A stretch of DNA of 64,000 nucleotides from Massilia oculi. GTDB lineage: Bacteria > Pseudomonadota > Gammaproteobacteria > Burkholderiales > Burkholderiaceae_D. The position numbers and the translations under genes are program-made. The notes under the pieces were generated by a model that saw nothing but the letters and a program-made list of their open reading frames with translations, was not told the DNA's origin and did no database searches. Numbering within the stretch: the stretch's first letter is position 1; the number at the start of each line of letters is the position of its first letter. The stretch lies in NCBI RefSeq assembly GCF_003143515.1, contig NZ_CP029343.1:5704001-5768000 (forward strand), read 5' to 3'. Shown one piece after another: positions 8,278 to 15,343 of this stretch.

Positions 8278-8853
8278 ATGACCAAGACCCGCCTGGAGGC
8301 GTTCAGCGACGGGGTGATCGCGATCATCCTGACCATCATGGTGCTGGAGCTGACCCCTCCATACGGCACCGCGCCCAGCGACGTGCTGGCCGTGGTGCCG
8401 GGTTGGCTGCGCTATGCGCTCAGTTTTGTCTACGTCGGCATCTACTGGGTCAACCACCACGCGCTGTTCGAGCGCGTGGAACGGATCGACTGGGCCACGC
8501 TGTGGGCCAACCTGCACCTGCTGTTCTGGATGTCGCTGATGCCGTTCGTGACCGCCTGGGTGTCCGAGCATCCGATGGCGCCGGCGCCCGTGGCCCTGTA
8601 TGGCGTGGTGCTGTTCCTGTGCTCGGTGTCCTTCATGCTGCTGTCCTGGCGCCTGGGGGCGTTGGCCGGGCTCGACCATGCTCATACATGGCAGAACGCC
8701 AAGAACCGGCTGTCGCTGGCCATGTATGCGCTCGCGGTCGCGGTGGCGCTATGGCAGCCGCCGCTCGCGGTGCTGATCCATGTGCTGCTGGCGGCGCTGT
8801 GGCTGGTGCCGAACCGGATCCAGCGTCATCCGGGCTCGCGCGACCCGGGCTGA
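8278..8853 (+). CDS. TMEM175-family (DUF1211) channel protein
   Basis: A 191-residue membrane protein with the DUF1211/TMEM175 hallmark RLEAFSDGVIAIILTIMVLE in the first helix, then WVNHHALFERV at the start of the next conserved block. Bacterial TMEM175 proteins are weakly potassium-selective tetrameric channels; this is family knowledge, not evidence of what this copy conducts. The aggaaggcaat site precedes the ATG. It ends the run that began at XapX. The following response regulator has its own ribosome binding site after 56 bases. Confidence 0.85.
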   Translation: MTKTRLEAFSDGVIAIILTIMVLELTPPYGTAPSDVLAVVPGWLRYALSFVYVGIYWVNHHALFERVERIDWATLWANLHLLFWMSLMPFVTAWVSEHPMAPAPVALYGVVLFLCSVSFMLLSWRLGALAGLDHAHTWQNAKNRLSLAMYALAVAVALWQPPLAVLIHVLLAALWLVPNRIQRHPGSRDPG

Positions 8854-8909
8854 CTGGACGCCATGTGCCGGCGCTGGCATCATGCGCCAAGAACAAGAAG
8901 AGGAGTACC

Positions 8910-9542
8910 GTGAACAGTCAACAGCGCACCATCGATGTCCTGATCGCCGACGACCATCCCCTGATGCGCGAGGGGATCGCGGCCGTGATCGGCAGCCAGC
9001 CCGATATGCGGGTGGTCGGCGAGGCCGCCGACGGCCTGGAGGCGGTCGAGCTGTTTCGCCAGTTGCGGCCCCGCGTCACCCTGATCGACCTGCAGATGCC
9101 GCACCTGAACGGCATGGAAGCGATCGCCGCGATCCGCGCCGAGTTCCCCCACGCCTGCCTGGCCATCCTGACCACCTTCCGCGGCGACGCCCGCGCCATG
9201 CAGGCGATCAAGAGCGGCGCCCAGGGCTACCTGCTCAAGAGCTCCCTGCGCAAGGAACTGACCGACGCCATCCGCGTGCTGGCCGCCGGTCACCGCTACA
9301 TCCCGTCCGAGATCGCCGGCGAGCTGGCGCGCCACCTGGGCCAGGAAAGCCTGACGGTGCGCGAGCTGCAGGTGCTGGAGCTGATCGCGCGCGGCAACGG
9401 CAACAAGCAGATCGGCGCCGCCCTGAGCCTGTCCGAAGACACGGTCAAGGGCCACCTGCGCAGCATCATGGACAAGCTGGGCGCCAATAACCGCACCCAT
9501 GCCGTTACGATCGGCATCGAGCGCGGTTTCCTGGAGATCTAG
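8910..9542 (+). CDS. NarL/LuxR-type response regulator (orphan)
   Basis: A 210-residue two-component regulator with receiver (LIADDHPLMREG, phospho-acceptor Asp60 in LIDLQMP, Lys in LLKSSL) and C-terminal LuxR helix-turn-helix (LTVRELQVLELIARG, then SEDTVKGHLRSIMDKL). A GTG start is chosen because aagaggagtacc sits directly before it and residues just after it begin the receiver fold. No histidine kinase gene adjoins it, so its partner is elsewhere, perhaps one of the hybrid kinases downstream. A stem-loop follows immediately. Confidence 0.92.
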   Translation: MNSQQRTIDVLIADDHPLMREGIAAVIGSQPDMRVVGEAADGLEAVELFRQLRPRVTLIDLQMPHLNGMEAIAAIRAEFPHACLAILTTFRGDARAMQAIKSGAQGYLLKSSLRKELTDAIRVLAAGHRYIPSEIAGELARHLGQESLTVRELQVLELIARGNGNKQIGAALSLSEDTVKGHLRSIMDKLGANNRTHAVTIGIERGFLEI

Positions 9543-9546
9543 ACCC

Positions 9547-9564
9547 CCCCCACTTTCGTGGGGG
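9547..9564 (+). terminator. Stem-loop after the response regulator
   Basis: cccccac, tttc loop, gtggggg: a 7-bp GC stem four bases after the TAG stop. No T-run follows, so termination strength is uncertain. Confidence 0.5.
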
Positions 9565-9655
9565 TGAGGCCGCCCCTATCTTGTCTGTGCAACATCTTGA
9601 CCGCACTGCAACATGCTAACCAGTTCGTTCGCGTCACGCCAACCTGGAGAGCACC

Positions 9656-10099
9656 ATGCAGACCGCGCCTTCGTTTCCGGCCACTACCTCCCGCCACGGC
9701 GGCCTGCCGCGCTGGCAGGTCAGGCGGATCACCGACTACATCGACGCCAACCTGGGCGCCACCCTGCGTACGGCCAGCCTGGCGGCGACGCTGGGCCTGA
9801 GCGTCAGCCATTTCACGCGCGCCTTCAAGCACAGCGTCGGCGTGCCGCCGCGCATGTACGTGATCCGGCGCCGGCTGGCGGCCGCCTGCGAGGCGATGGT
9901 CAGTTCGGACACGCCGCTCACGACCATCGCCCACGCCCACGGCTTCTGCGACCAGTCGCATTTCACCCGTACCTTCCACGAGGTGATCGGCCAGTCGCCC
10001 CACGTCTGGCGCTGCCTGAACCGGCCAAGCCTGGCCGCCGATCCGTACGAAAGCGAACAGAAGCACACTATCGAACTGGATATGGTGGAGACTGCCTAA
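9656..10099 (+). CDS. AraC-type helix-turn-helix regulator, DNA-binding domain only
   Basis: A 147-residue protein made almost wholly of the AraC/XylS DNA-binding domain: first HTH TLRTASLAATLGLSVSHFTR, second HTH DTPLTTIAHAHGFCDQSHFT, and the linking RRRLAAA helix. There is no N-terminal ligand domain, so it resembles stand-alone types such as SoxS/MarA. Those act by concentration rather than by effector binding. Target genes are unknown; the DedA gene starts 16 bases downstream and may be co-transcribed. Confidence 0.88.
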   Translation: MQTAPSFPATTSRHGGLPRWQVRRITDYIDANLGATLRTASLAATLGLSVSHFTRAFKHSVGVPPRMYVIRRRLAAACEAMVSSDTPLTTIAHAHGFCDQSHFTRTFHEVIGQSPHVWRCLNRPSLAADPYESEQKHTIELDMVETA

Positions 10100-10115
10100 A
10101 CAGTGGGAGTGTCCC

Positions 10116-10721
10116 GTGTTCGACTTCATCACCGAATTCATGCAGAGCGGCGGCTACCTGGCCGTGTTCGCCCTGATGGCGCTGGAAAATATCTTCCCGC
10201 CAATCCCTTCCGAGCTGATCATGCCGTTCGCCGGCTTCGTCGCGGCCCGCGGCGACCTGAACGTGGTTGGCGTGTTGATTGCCGGCACTGCCGGCTCGGT
10301 GGCCGGCGCCTTGCCCTGGTATTACGCCGGCAAGGTCTACGGCAAGGAGCGCCTGGAAAAATTCGCCGACAAGCATGCGCGCTGGATGACCGTGACCCAC
10401 GGCGACATCGAACATGCGATGGAGTCATTCGAGAAACATGGACGCAAGGTCGTGCTGTTCGGCCGCCTGATCCCGGCCATCCGCACCCTGATCTCGGTCC
10501 CGGCCGGCCTGGCGGGCATGCCGATGGGGCAGTTCCTGCTGTACTCGACCGTAGGCTCGCTGGTCTGGACCGGCATCCTGACCGGCGCCGGCTATATGCT
10601 CGAAAGCCAGTACGAAAGGGTGGCGCAATATGTCGATCCGGTGTCGAAGGCGATCCTGATCGGCCTGCTTGGCTGGTATCTGTACCGGGTGGCGACTTTC
10701 AAGAAGCGCGCCAAGGCTTAG
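10116..10721 (+). CDS. DedA-family membrane protein
   Basis: A 201-residue DedA/VTT-domain protein. Family features include ENIFPPIPSELIMPFAGFVA near the N-terminus and GRLIPAIRTLISVPAG in the centre, with about five membrane segments. DedA proteins are thought to be lipid (undecaprenyl-phosphate or phospholipid) flippases tied to proton motive force and membrane homeostasis. The start is GTG, preceded by gtgggagtgtccc. Its TAG stop lies inside the CTTAG direct repeat that flanks the mobile island, so the insertion landed exactly at the gene's end. Confidence 0.9.
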   Translation: MFDFITEFMQSGGYLAVFALMALENIFPPIPSELIMPFAGFVAARGDLNVVGVLIAGTAGSVAGALPWYYAGKVYGKERLEKFADKHARWMTVTHGDIEHAMESFEKHGRKVVLFGRLIPAIRTLISVPAGLAGMPMGQFLLYSTVGSLVWTGILTGAGYMLESQYERVAQYVDPVSKAILIGLLGWYLYRVATFKKRAKA

Positions 10722-10737
10722 AGCGCCTAACAAAACC
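10722..10737 (+). repeat. Left terminal inverted repeat of the island
   Basis: agcgcctaacaaaacc, directly after the CTTAG target repeat that supplies the dedA stop codon. Pairs with 14396-14411 with one mismatch. Confidence 0.75.
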
Positions 10738-10829
10738 CTATAGTTGCTTAGCAGGCAACAGCCGAGTACACGAGTAGTGTCGCCCATCCGCTATCGGCCA
10801 CGAGCGGACGGTCAAAATAAAAGGCGACA

Positions 10830-11272
10830 ATGACACCTGAGCGTGAAAGCGAGTACAACGAGCTACTTGGCTACGTAGAATTTTTGTGACCGCTGTATTG
10901 CAGATTGATCCTGCTTCTGCTGTCCATCCTGCGAACGTGATCAAGGGAATTGTGCAGCAATTCGGTAAGTCAAAAGCGCTTGCTGGGCGACGCCAAGCCG
11001 CGAACGACACTGTCGAAAAAACAAGAACTTGGAATTCTGGAGCAAGGGCTGTTGTCGACGAAGCGTCTAGGGCGGTCGGTGTAGTCACTTTGTCAGAGAT
11101 AACCCGCAGATACCCCAAAGCTACAAACGCATTGTGAAGTGCGGTTTTATTAAAAAATGAAACCGAATACCACGTCGTCAATGCCATTTTGGTGGACCAC
11201 GCAAATGCGATCTCGGACGAGGAACGGGCGTGTCTGCAAATGCTAATTGAAGCATTCGAGCAAAAAGCGTAG
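10830..11272 (+). pseudogene. Frameshifted gene of unknown function (about 147 codons)
   Basis: Four short reading frames join into one sensible protein if three single-base shifts are corrected. The ATG at 10830 gives MTPERESEYNELLGYVEF. After a T-run at 10881-10885 the frame changes to VTAVLQIDPASAVHPANVIK onward to VVTLSEITRRY. After CCCCAAA at 11113-11119 it changes to SYKRIVKCGFIK. After six A at 11152-11157 it changes to NETEYHVVNAILVDHANA and ends EQKA at 11272. All three shifts are in homopolymers, so either the gene is decaying or the assembly has indel errors. I do not recognise the family. It looks cytosolic, helical and hydrophilic. Confidence 0.5.
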
Positions 11273-11347
11273 TCCACGTCCCCGTTTGGATACGCAGCCA
11301 TTCGACAGTCGCAACGTCCGCAACGTGTCGAATCCGGCCCTGGTGAA

Positions 11348-11422
11348 AGTGCGCGATTTTTCGGCCGCGGCGATCTGCTATGCTGAGCTCTATGGTCGAG
11401 ATCGGCCAGGAGCGGATAGACG
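11348..11422 (+). repeat. Copy 1 of a 75-bp dispersed repeat
   Basis: Shares with 11814-11888 the blocks gcgatttttc, ctgctatgctgagct and tcggccag-agcgga, in the same order and spacing. It ends just before the ribosome binding site of the 106-residue membrane ORF. A shorter match to its last block (tcggcca then agcggacg) is at 10794-10810. It may be a cassette-border or intergenic repeat family. Confidence 0.55.
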
Positions 11423-11444
11423 TGATCGAATCTGGTGAGGAGCA

Positions 11445-11765
11445 GTGGTGCGAAACAAGGTGACGCCGACGATCTTTGCAATTGGCATGATTGCAGGTAG
11501 TTTGCCGTGCACGCTTGCCATTTTGACGTTCGTCAATCTAATGGCGGCGCGCCAAGCTGGACAACCAGCTAGCGGTGATGCTCTTGGACTAATGATGATG
11601 TCGTTGATTGCCTATGGGATTGCCGTACTCAGTTGTGCTGCTGGGCTGACCTACTTTGCCCATGCAGCACTGAAGGCTTCATTCGCTCTCCGAGCGTGGC
11701 ACTGGTTTGGTATCGTTTTTTCGCTTGTCCACGTCCTCATCCCGCTCGTGTACTTTTATACATGA
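11445..11765 (+). CDS. Small hypothetical membrane protein
   Basis: A 106-residue protein with three clear hydrophobic helices: IFAIGMIAGSLPCTLAILTF, LGLMMMSLIAYGIAVLSCAA, and WFGIVFSLVHVLIPLVYF. GTG start with gaggagca directly upstream. Codon use is less GC-biased than the core genes, consistent with its position in the acquired island between two copies of the 75-bp repeat. I do not recognise a family; repeat-gene-repeat spacing suggests it could travel as a cassette. Confidence 0.55.
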   Translation: MVRNKVTPTIFAIGMIAGSLPCTLAILTFVNLMAARQAGQPASGDALGLMMMSLIAYGIAVLSCAAGLTYFAHAALKASFALRAWHWFGIVFSLVHVLIPLVYFYT

Positions 11766-11813
11766 GGAGCACTTGCTGACGCCTGCTTCGGGTCAAATTA
11801 CGTCCTTTATGAC

Positions 11814-11888
11814 AGTCTGCGATTTTTCAGCCAAGGCGAACTGCTATGCTGAGCTAAAGGGCCGAGTTCGGCCAGAAGCGGACGTTAC
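11814..11888 (+). repeat. Copy 2 of the 75-bp dispersed repeat
   Basis: Direct repeat of 11348-11422, about 80 percent identical by eye, starting 466 bases later. Core shared strings are gcgatttttc, ctgctatgctgagct and tcggccaga. It lies between the small membrane ORF and the IS3 remnant in a stretch with no gene. Confidence 0.55.
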
Positions 11889-11984
11889 TAGCGACGATTT
11901 TGGAAAGCGATCAACGATAAAAATTGAATCGCCACGACTATCGTAGAGATTCCTGAGCCATAATATTGGCCACAAGGGGAAGAT

Positions 11985-12143
11985 ATGAGCGGTAAGCGAT
12001 ACACAGAGAAGTGCAAGATTGCAGCGGTCATGCAGGTTGCGCAGTGCAGTCACCCAGCGCGCGAAGTAGTGGCGCCGCTCGGGATAAGCAATAGGACCGT
12101 CGAACCCAGCCTGCAGCAACTTGAATCATTAGCAATAAATTAA
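11985..12143 (+). pseudogene. IS3-family OrfA (transposase HTH) fragment
   Basis: A 52-codon frame starting MSGKRYTEKCKIAAVMQV, then HPAREVVAPLGISNRTVEP. This closely follows the beginning of IS3-family OrfA proteins (usual form: MSGKRYTEEFK, then HxxxEVAxRLGIS). The frame stops early and no OrfB follows, so only the helix-turn-helix start survives. Some conserved residues are altered, which suggests age. Confidence 0.75.
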
Positions 12144-12155
12144 TAGATAACGGCC

Positions 12156-12329
12156 ATGTCCTTGATACGCTACGCGTCCGCCGCTGTCCTGTTCTCTGTT
12201 TCCGTGTATCGACTGATTACCGGGGATAGCTCTACTCTTACAACCGGAATATTTTTGGTATCCGCTGCGACGTTGTTTTTCGCTGAGCTGACACGACGAA
12301 AAAAACTGAAGCAAAAAGGGCAGGATTGA
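12156..12329 (+). CDS. Possible small two-helix membrane protein
   Basis: A 57-residue ORF with two hydrophobic stretches (ASAAVLFSVSVYRLI and GIFLVSAATLFFAEL) and a basic tail RRKKLKQKGQD. The layout is that of a small inner-membrane protein. It lies 12 bases after the IS3 remnant. The Shine-Dalgarno is weak (agataacggcc), so expression is uncertain. Confidence 0.35.
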   Translation: MSLIRYASAAVLFSVSVYRLITGDSSTLTTGIFLVSAATLFFAELTRRKKLKQKGQD

Positions 12330-12657
12330 GACCAAATCATGCTAACCAAGTGAGATCGCGCCGTCAGCGCAGCTATTCTGCTGATCCACAGCACCAGTCA
12401 GCCGGCAGCAGACATCTACGCCGCGAATAGCTCGGCAGCTAACTGTGCGAGTCCGCTTCAGGTCGCGGAAGTACGTTGACCCAGGTAGGGTATTAACATG
12501 GCTTCCGTGTTCGTAGACCAACTAATTGTTTAGTTTCGTGTGATCATGTTCCCCGTCGCAGCATGGCCTTGTTCCGTGCAAAGGCCGTGCTCGATGAGAT
12601 AATTGCTGGCTTCCCGCATCGTTCATCAGCCCCTCGCAGAACATCACCATATCGAGC
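12330..12657. other. Non-coding stretch before the IS481 transposase
   Basis: About 330 bases without a credible gene. The part from about 12530 probably belongs to the left end of the IS481 element: ttagtttcgtgt at 12530-12541 is an imperfect inverted match to the sequence at 13623-13635. The preceding 200 bases are island filler in which I see nothing recognisable. Confidence 0.4.
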
Positions 12658-13635
12658 ATGAGTTCACGCATTCACCCGCAAGCCCGCACCACGCCAAAAA
12701 TCCGTCAGGAGATCAAGGATTCCGGCCTGTCCGACCGTCAAGCGGCCAAGGTGTTCAATATCACTCGGGCCACCGCTGCCAAATGGCTCAAGCGGGACGA
12801 CGTGCAAGACCGCTCGCATCGTGCTCACACCCTGCATACGACCCTGAGCGCAGCCCAGGAACTGGTCGTGCTGTCCCTGCGCCAGACGCTTTACTTACCG
12901 CTCGACGACCTGCTCTACATCACCCGGCAATACATCAATCCCGAGGTCTCTCGTTCAGGCATTGCGCGACTGCTCAAACGCGAAGGCATGGCACGACTGG
13001 AGGACGTGATCCCTCAAGCTGAAGGCGAAACGATCAAGGCCAAGAAGACCTTCAAGGACTATGAGCCAGGCTTCCTGCACGTCGATATCAAGTACCTGCC
13101 ACAGATGCCTGACGAAACCTCACGCCGCTACCTGTTTGTTGCCATTGACCGCGCGACGCGCTGGGTTTTTCTGCATATTTACAACGATATGACTGAACGT
13201 AGTAGCGTCGATTTCCTGCGCCGTTTGAAGCTCGCATCGCCGATCAAGATCACCAAGATACTGACCGACAACGGCTCGCAATTTACCGACCGCTTCGCCA
13301 CCAAAGACAAGAAGCCCAGCGGCAATCACGCCTTCGACAAGGCATGTGGCAGCATGGAAGTCGAGCATCGCCTGGCGCCTCCGCGCCACCCGCAAACTAA
13401 CGGCATGGTGGAACGCTTCAATGGCAGGATCAGTGAGCTGATCGCGCAGACCCGCTTCGATAGCAGGGCCGATCTGGAGACCACATTGCACAATTACCTC
13501 AAGCTTTACAACCACCATATCCCGCAGCGAGCTATCGGCTCAACGACACCGATTCAGGCGCTCAAGGATTGGCAGAAACGCAAACCTGATCTATTCGTCA
13601 AACGCGTCTACGATCAGACGGGACTCGACAACTAA
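12530..13635 (+). mobile_element. IS481-family insertion sequence (ends tentative)
   Basis: Contains an intact IS481 transposase. Tentative ends are ttagtttcgtgt at 12530-12541 and the reverse-complement-like actcgacaactaa at 13623-13635, which also supplies the transposase stop. If right, the element ends four bases before the IS5 transposase ATG and has separated that gene from its own left inverted repeat at 10722. No convincing target duplication was found, so borders may be off by tens of bases. Confidence 0.45.
12658..13635 (+). CDS. IS481-family transposase (intact)
   Basis: A 325-residue DDE transposase. The N-terminal helix-turn-helix (SDRQAAKVFNITRATAAKWL) binds the element ends. 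The rve-type catalytic core has the first Asp in FLHVDIKYLP, the second in KILTDNGSQF, and the Glu in NGMVERFNGRIS, spaced as in IS481/IS3-like enzymes. No stops or shifts are seen, in contrast to the ruined IS3 and IS5 genes beside it, so this is the youngest insertion in the island and may still be active. Confidence 0.92.
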   Translation: MSSRIHPQARTTPKIRQEIKDSGLSDRQAAKVFNITRATAAKWLKRDDVQDRSHRAHTLHTTLSAAQELVVLSLRQTLYLPLDDLLYITRQYINPEVSRSGIARLLKREGMARLEDVIPQAEGETIKAKKTFKDYEPGFLHVDIKYLPQMPDETSRRYLFVAIDRATRWVFLHIYNDMTERSSVDFLRRLKLASPIKITKILTDNGSQFTDRFATKDKKPSGNHAFDKACGSMEVEHRLAPPRHPQTNGMVERFNGRISELIAQTRFDSRADLETTLHNYLKLYNHHIPQRAIGSTTPIQALKDWQKRKPDLFVKRVYDQTGLDN

Positions 13636-13639
13636 TGCC

Positions 13640-14411
13640 ATGGCCCGAGCACTTCTTCCCGAAGACCTGTGGACCCTTATCGCAGCTCGTCTTCCAACCC
13701 GTCATCCGTCACCTACAGGCGGCCGCCGGCGCATCGATGATCGCGCGGCTTTGACTGAAATCCTGTTTGATCTCAAGACTGGAATACCGTGGGAGTACCT
13801 GCCGCGCGAACTCGGCTGCGGCAGTGGCATGAGTTGCTGGCGTCGCCTTCACGAATGGATGCTAGCGGGCGTTTGGCAGCGCATCCACGAGGCGATTCTT
13901 CGGCGGCTCCGCGAGCGCGACCAGATCATGTGGGATCGAGCTTGCGTTGACGCTGCAAGCATACCGGCACCGGCTTGAGGCGAGCAGACGGGCCGAAATC
14001 CAACTGATCGCGGCAAATTCGGCTGCAAACACCATTGCTGGTGGATGAGCGTGGCTTTCCTTATGGCCCAGATCTCGAGCGCACAGGTGCACGACTCGCG
14101 CTTCCTCATCCCGCTGGTGGAGTCAATCCCAGCAGTTAAGGGGCTGGCAGGCCGCGCCCGCAAACGTCCAGGCAAGCTGCATGCCGATCGAGCGTATGCT
14201 TCGAGAGCCCATCGGGCTTGGCTGCGCAATCTGGGCGTGGCCGCTCGTGTAGCGCTCTACGGCGTCGCGTCGCGCGAACGTTGGGTTGGCTACACCGCTT
14301 CCGCAGATTGCGCATTCGGCATGAGCGGCGAGCAGATGTGCGCCAGGCTTTCCTGTCGCTTGCCTGCTCGCTCATCTGTTGGCGGTACGTCGAGAGGTTT
14401 TGTGAGGCGCT
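13640..14411 (+). pseudogene. IS5-family transposase, decayed
   Basis: The start resembles IS5/IS1031-IS427 transposases: MARALLPEDLWTLIAARL, DRAALTEILFDLKTGIPWEY, and WDRACVDAASIPAP. A TGA follows at 13976. The frame goes on (NPTDRGKFGCKHH), shifts for LLVDERGFPYG, returns for VHDSRFLIPLVESIPAVKG and RKRPGKLHADRAYASRAHRA, and shifts again near 14300 to end in SLACSLICWRYVERFC. At least one nonsense codon and three shifts make it non-functional. Its right terminal repeat is at 14396-14411; the matching left repeat is 3.7 kb away at the island edge. Confidence 0.85.
14396..14411 (-). repeat. Right terminal inverted repeat of the island
   Basis: ggttttgtgaggcgct, complementary to the left repeat at 10722-10737 with one mismatch, followed by the CTTAG direct repeat at 14412-14416. 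It overlaps the end of the decayed IS5 transposase frame. Confidence 0.75.
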
Positions 14412-14419
14412 CTTAGTCG

Positions 14420-15343
14420 TCAGACGGCGGTGACGTCGTCACGCCACCATACCTGGTTGCGTCCGCTCTGCTTGGCGCGGTACAGCTGGGCATCGGCCGC
14501 CTCGAACAGCTCGGCTTGCTCTTCCTGCCCGTCCGGATCGAGCGTGGCGCCGCCGATACTCACCGTCAGCAGCGGCGCCACGCCCGACGCCTCGTGCGCG
14601 ATGTTCAGGGCTGCGACCGCCTCGCGCACCCCTTCGGCCATCCGGTGCGCATCGTGCGCGTCGGTGCCGGGCATCAGGAGCAGCAATTCCTCGCCGCCGT
14701 AGCGCGCCGCCAGGTCGCCAGGACGGCGCATGGCGGCTCCGGCCACCCGCGCCACCGAGCGCAGCGCGCGGTCGCCGGCCGGGTGGCCATAGCGGTCGTT
14801 GTACTGCTTGAAGGCGTCGATGTCGAGCAGGGCCAGCGACAGCGGCCGTCCCGAACGCCGCGCGCGCTGCCATTCGAGGCTGTACATCTCGTCGAAGCGG
14901 CGGCGGTTGGCCAGTTCGGTCAGGCCGTCGATGTTCGCCAGCCGTTCCAGCATGCGGCGCTGGCGCTGCACCTGCAGATGCAATGCCACGCGCGCCATCA
15001 CCACGGTCTGGTTGAAGGGCTTGACGATATAGTCCGAGGCGCCCATCTTGAGGCCGTTGGCCTCGTCCTCGGGACGGTCCAGGCCCGAGATGAAGATCAC
15101 CGGGATGTGGGCCGTCTGCGGGTCGTCGCGCAGGCTGCGCAGCACCTGGTAGCCGTCCATGTCGGGCATCATCACGTCGAGCAGGATCAGGTCGGGCAGG
15201 TGGCGCGCCGCGCGCTCCAGGGTCTGGGCGCCGTTACGGGCCAGCAGCACCGTGTATTCGGGCTTGAGCAGTTCGCCCAGCACTTCGCGATTGATGGCGT
15301 CGTCGTCCGCCACCAGGACCTTATGGTTCTCCACTACGTTCAT
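14420..15343 (-). CDS. PleD-like response regulator with diguanylate cyclase domain
   Basis: A 307-residue protein that should make cyclic di-GMP when phosphorylated. Receiver domain, residues 8-122: acidic cluster VLVADDDAIN, phospho-acceptor Asp56 in LILLDVMMPDMDG, Lys108 in IVKPF. GGDEF domain, residues 130-305: active-site GGEEL at 216-220 and an intact inhibitory I-site RPGD at 207-210, so product inhibition is expected. Its ATG overlaps the stop of the hybrid kinase gene (ATGA), implying coupled translation and that the kinase, through its Hpt domain, is the likely phosphodonor. Its 3' end abuts the mobile island. Confidence 0.93.
   Translation of the reverse strand: MNVVENHKVLVADDDAINREVLGELLKPEYTVLLARNGAQTLERAARHLPDLILLDVMMPDMDGYQVLRSLRDDPQTAHIPVIFISGLDRPEDEANGLKMGASDYIVKPFNQTVVMARVALHLQVQRQRRMLERLANIDGLTELANRRRFDEMYSLEWQRARRSGRPLSLALLDIDAFKQYNDRYGHPAGDRALRSVARVAGAAMRRPGDLAARYGGEELLLLMPGTDAHDAHRMAEGVREAVAALNIAHEASGVAPLLTVSIGGATLDPDGQEEQAELFEAADAQLYRAKQSGRNQVWWRDDVTAV

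Larger units (their letters stand above)
10717..14416. mobile_element. Island bounded by IS5-type inverted repeats and a CTTAG direct repeat
   Basis: The left boundary reads CTTAG then agcgcctaacaaaacc (10722-10737). The right boundary is the reverse complement, ggttttgtgaggcgct (14396-14411), followed by CTTAG (14412-14416). Inverted repeats match at 15 of 16 bases, and the flanking CTTAG is a perfect direct repeat containing the YTAR-type target of IS427-like IS5 elements. The right end carries a decayed IS5 transposase. Between the ends lie an intact IS481 transposase, an IS3 scrap and several small ORFs, and 10.74-12.6 kb is visibly AT-richer than the genome. It reads as one IS5-type insertion later swollen by nested insertions, placed between converging dedA and pleD-like genes. 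Confidence 0.7.

Noticed and set aside
10721-10760. gcctaac near 10726 as an integron attC start
   Set aside because: The motif fits the attC core consensus and small ORFs follow, but no paired GTTRRRY end or integrase was seen. The sequence is better explained as the IS5-type terminal repeat matched at 14396-14411.
10738-11481. A 247-codon minus-strand ORF in the island
   Set aside because: The plus strand gives a coherent frameshifted protein and a second small gene over the same bases. The minus-strand translation has no recognisable pattern and no ribosome binding site.
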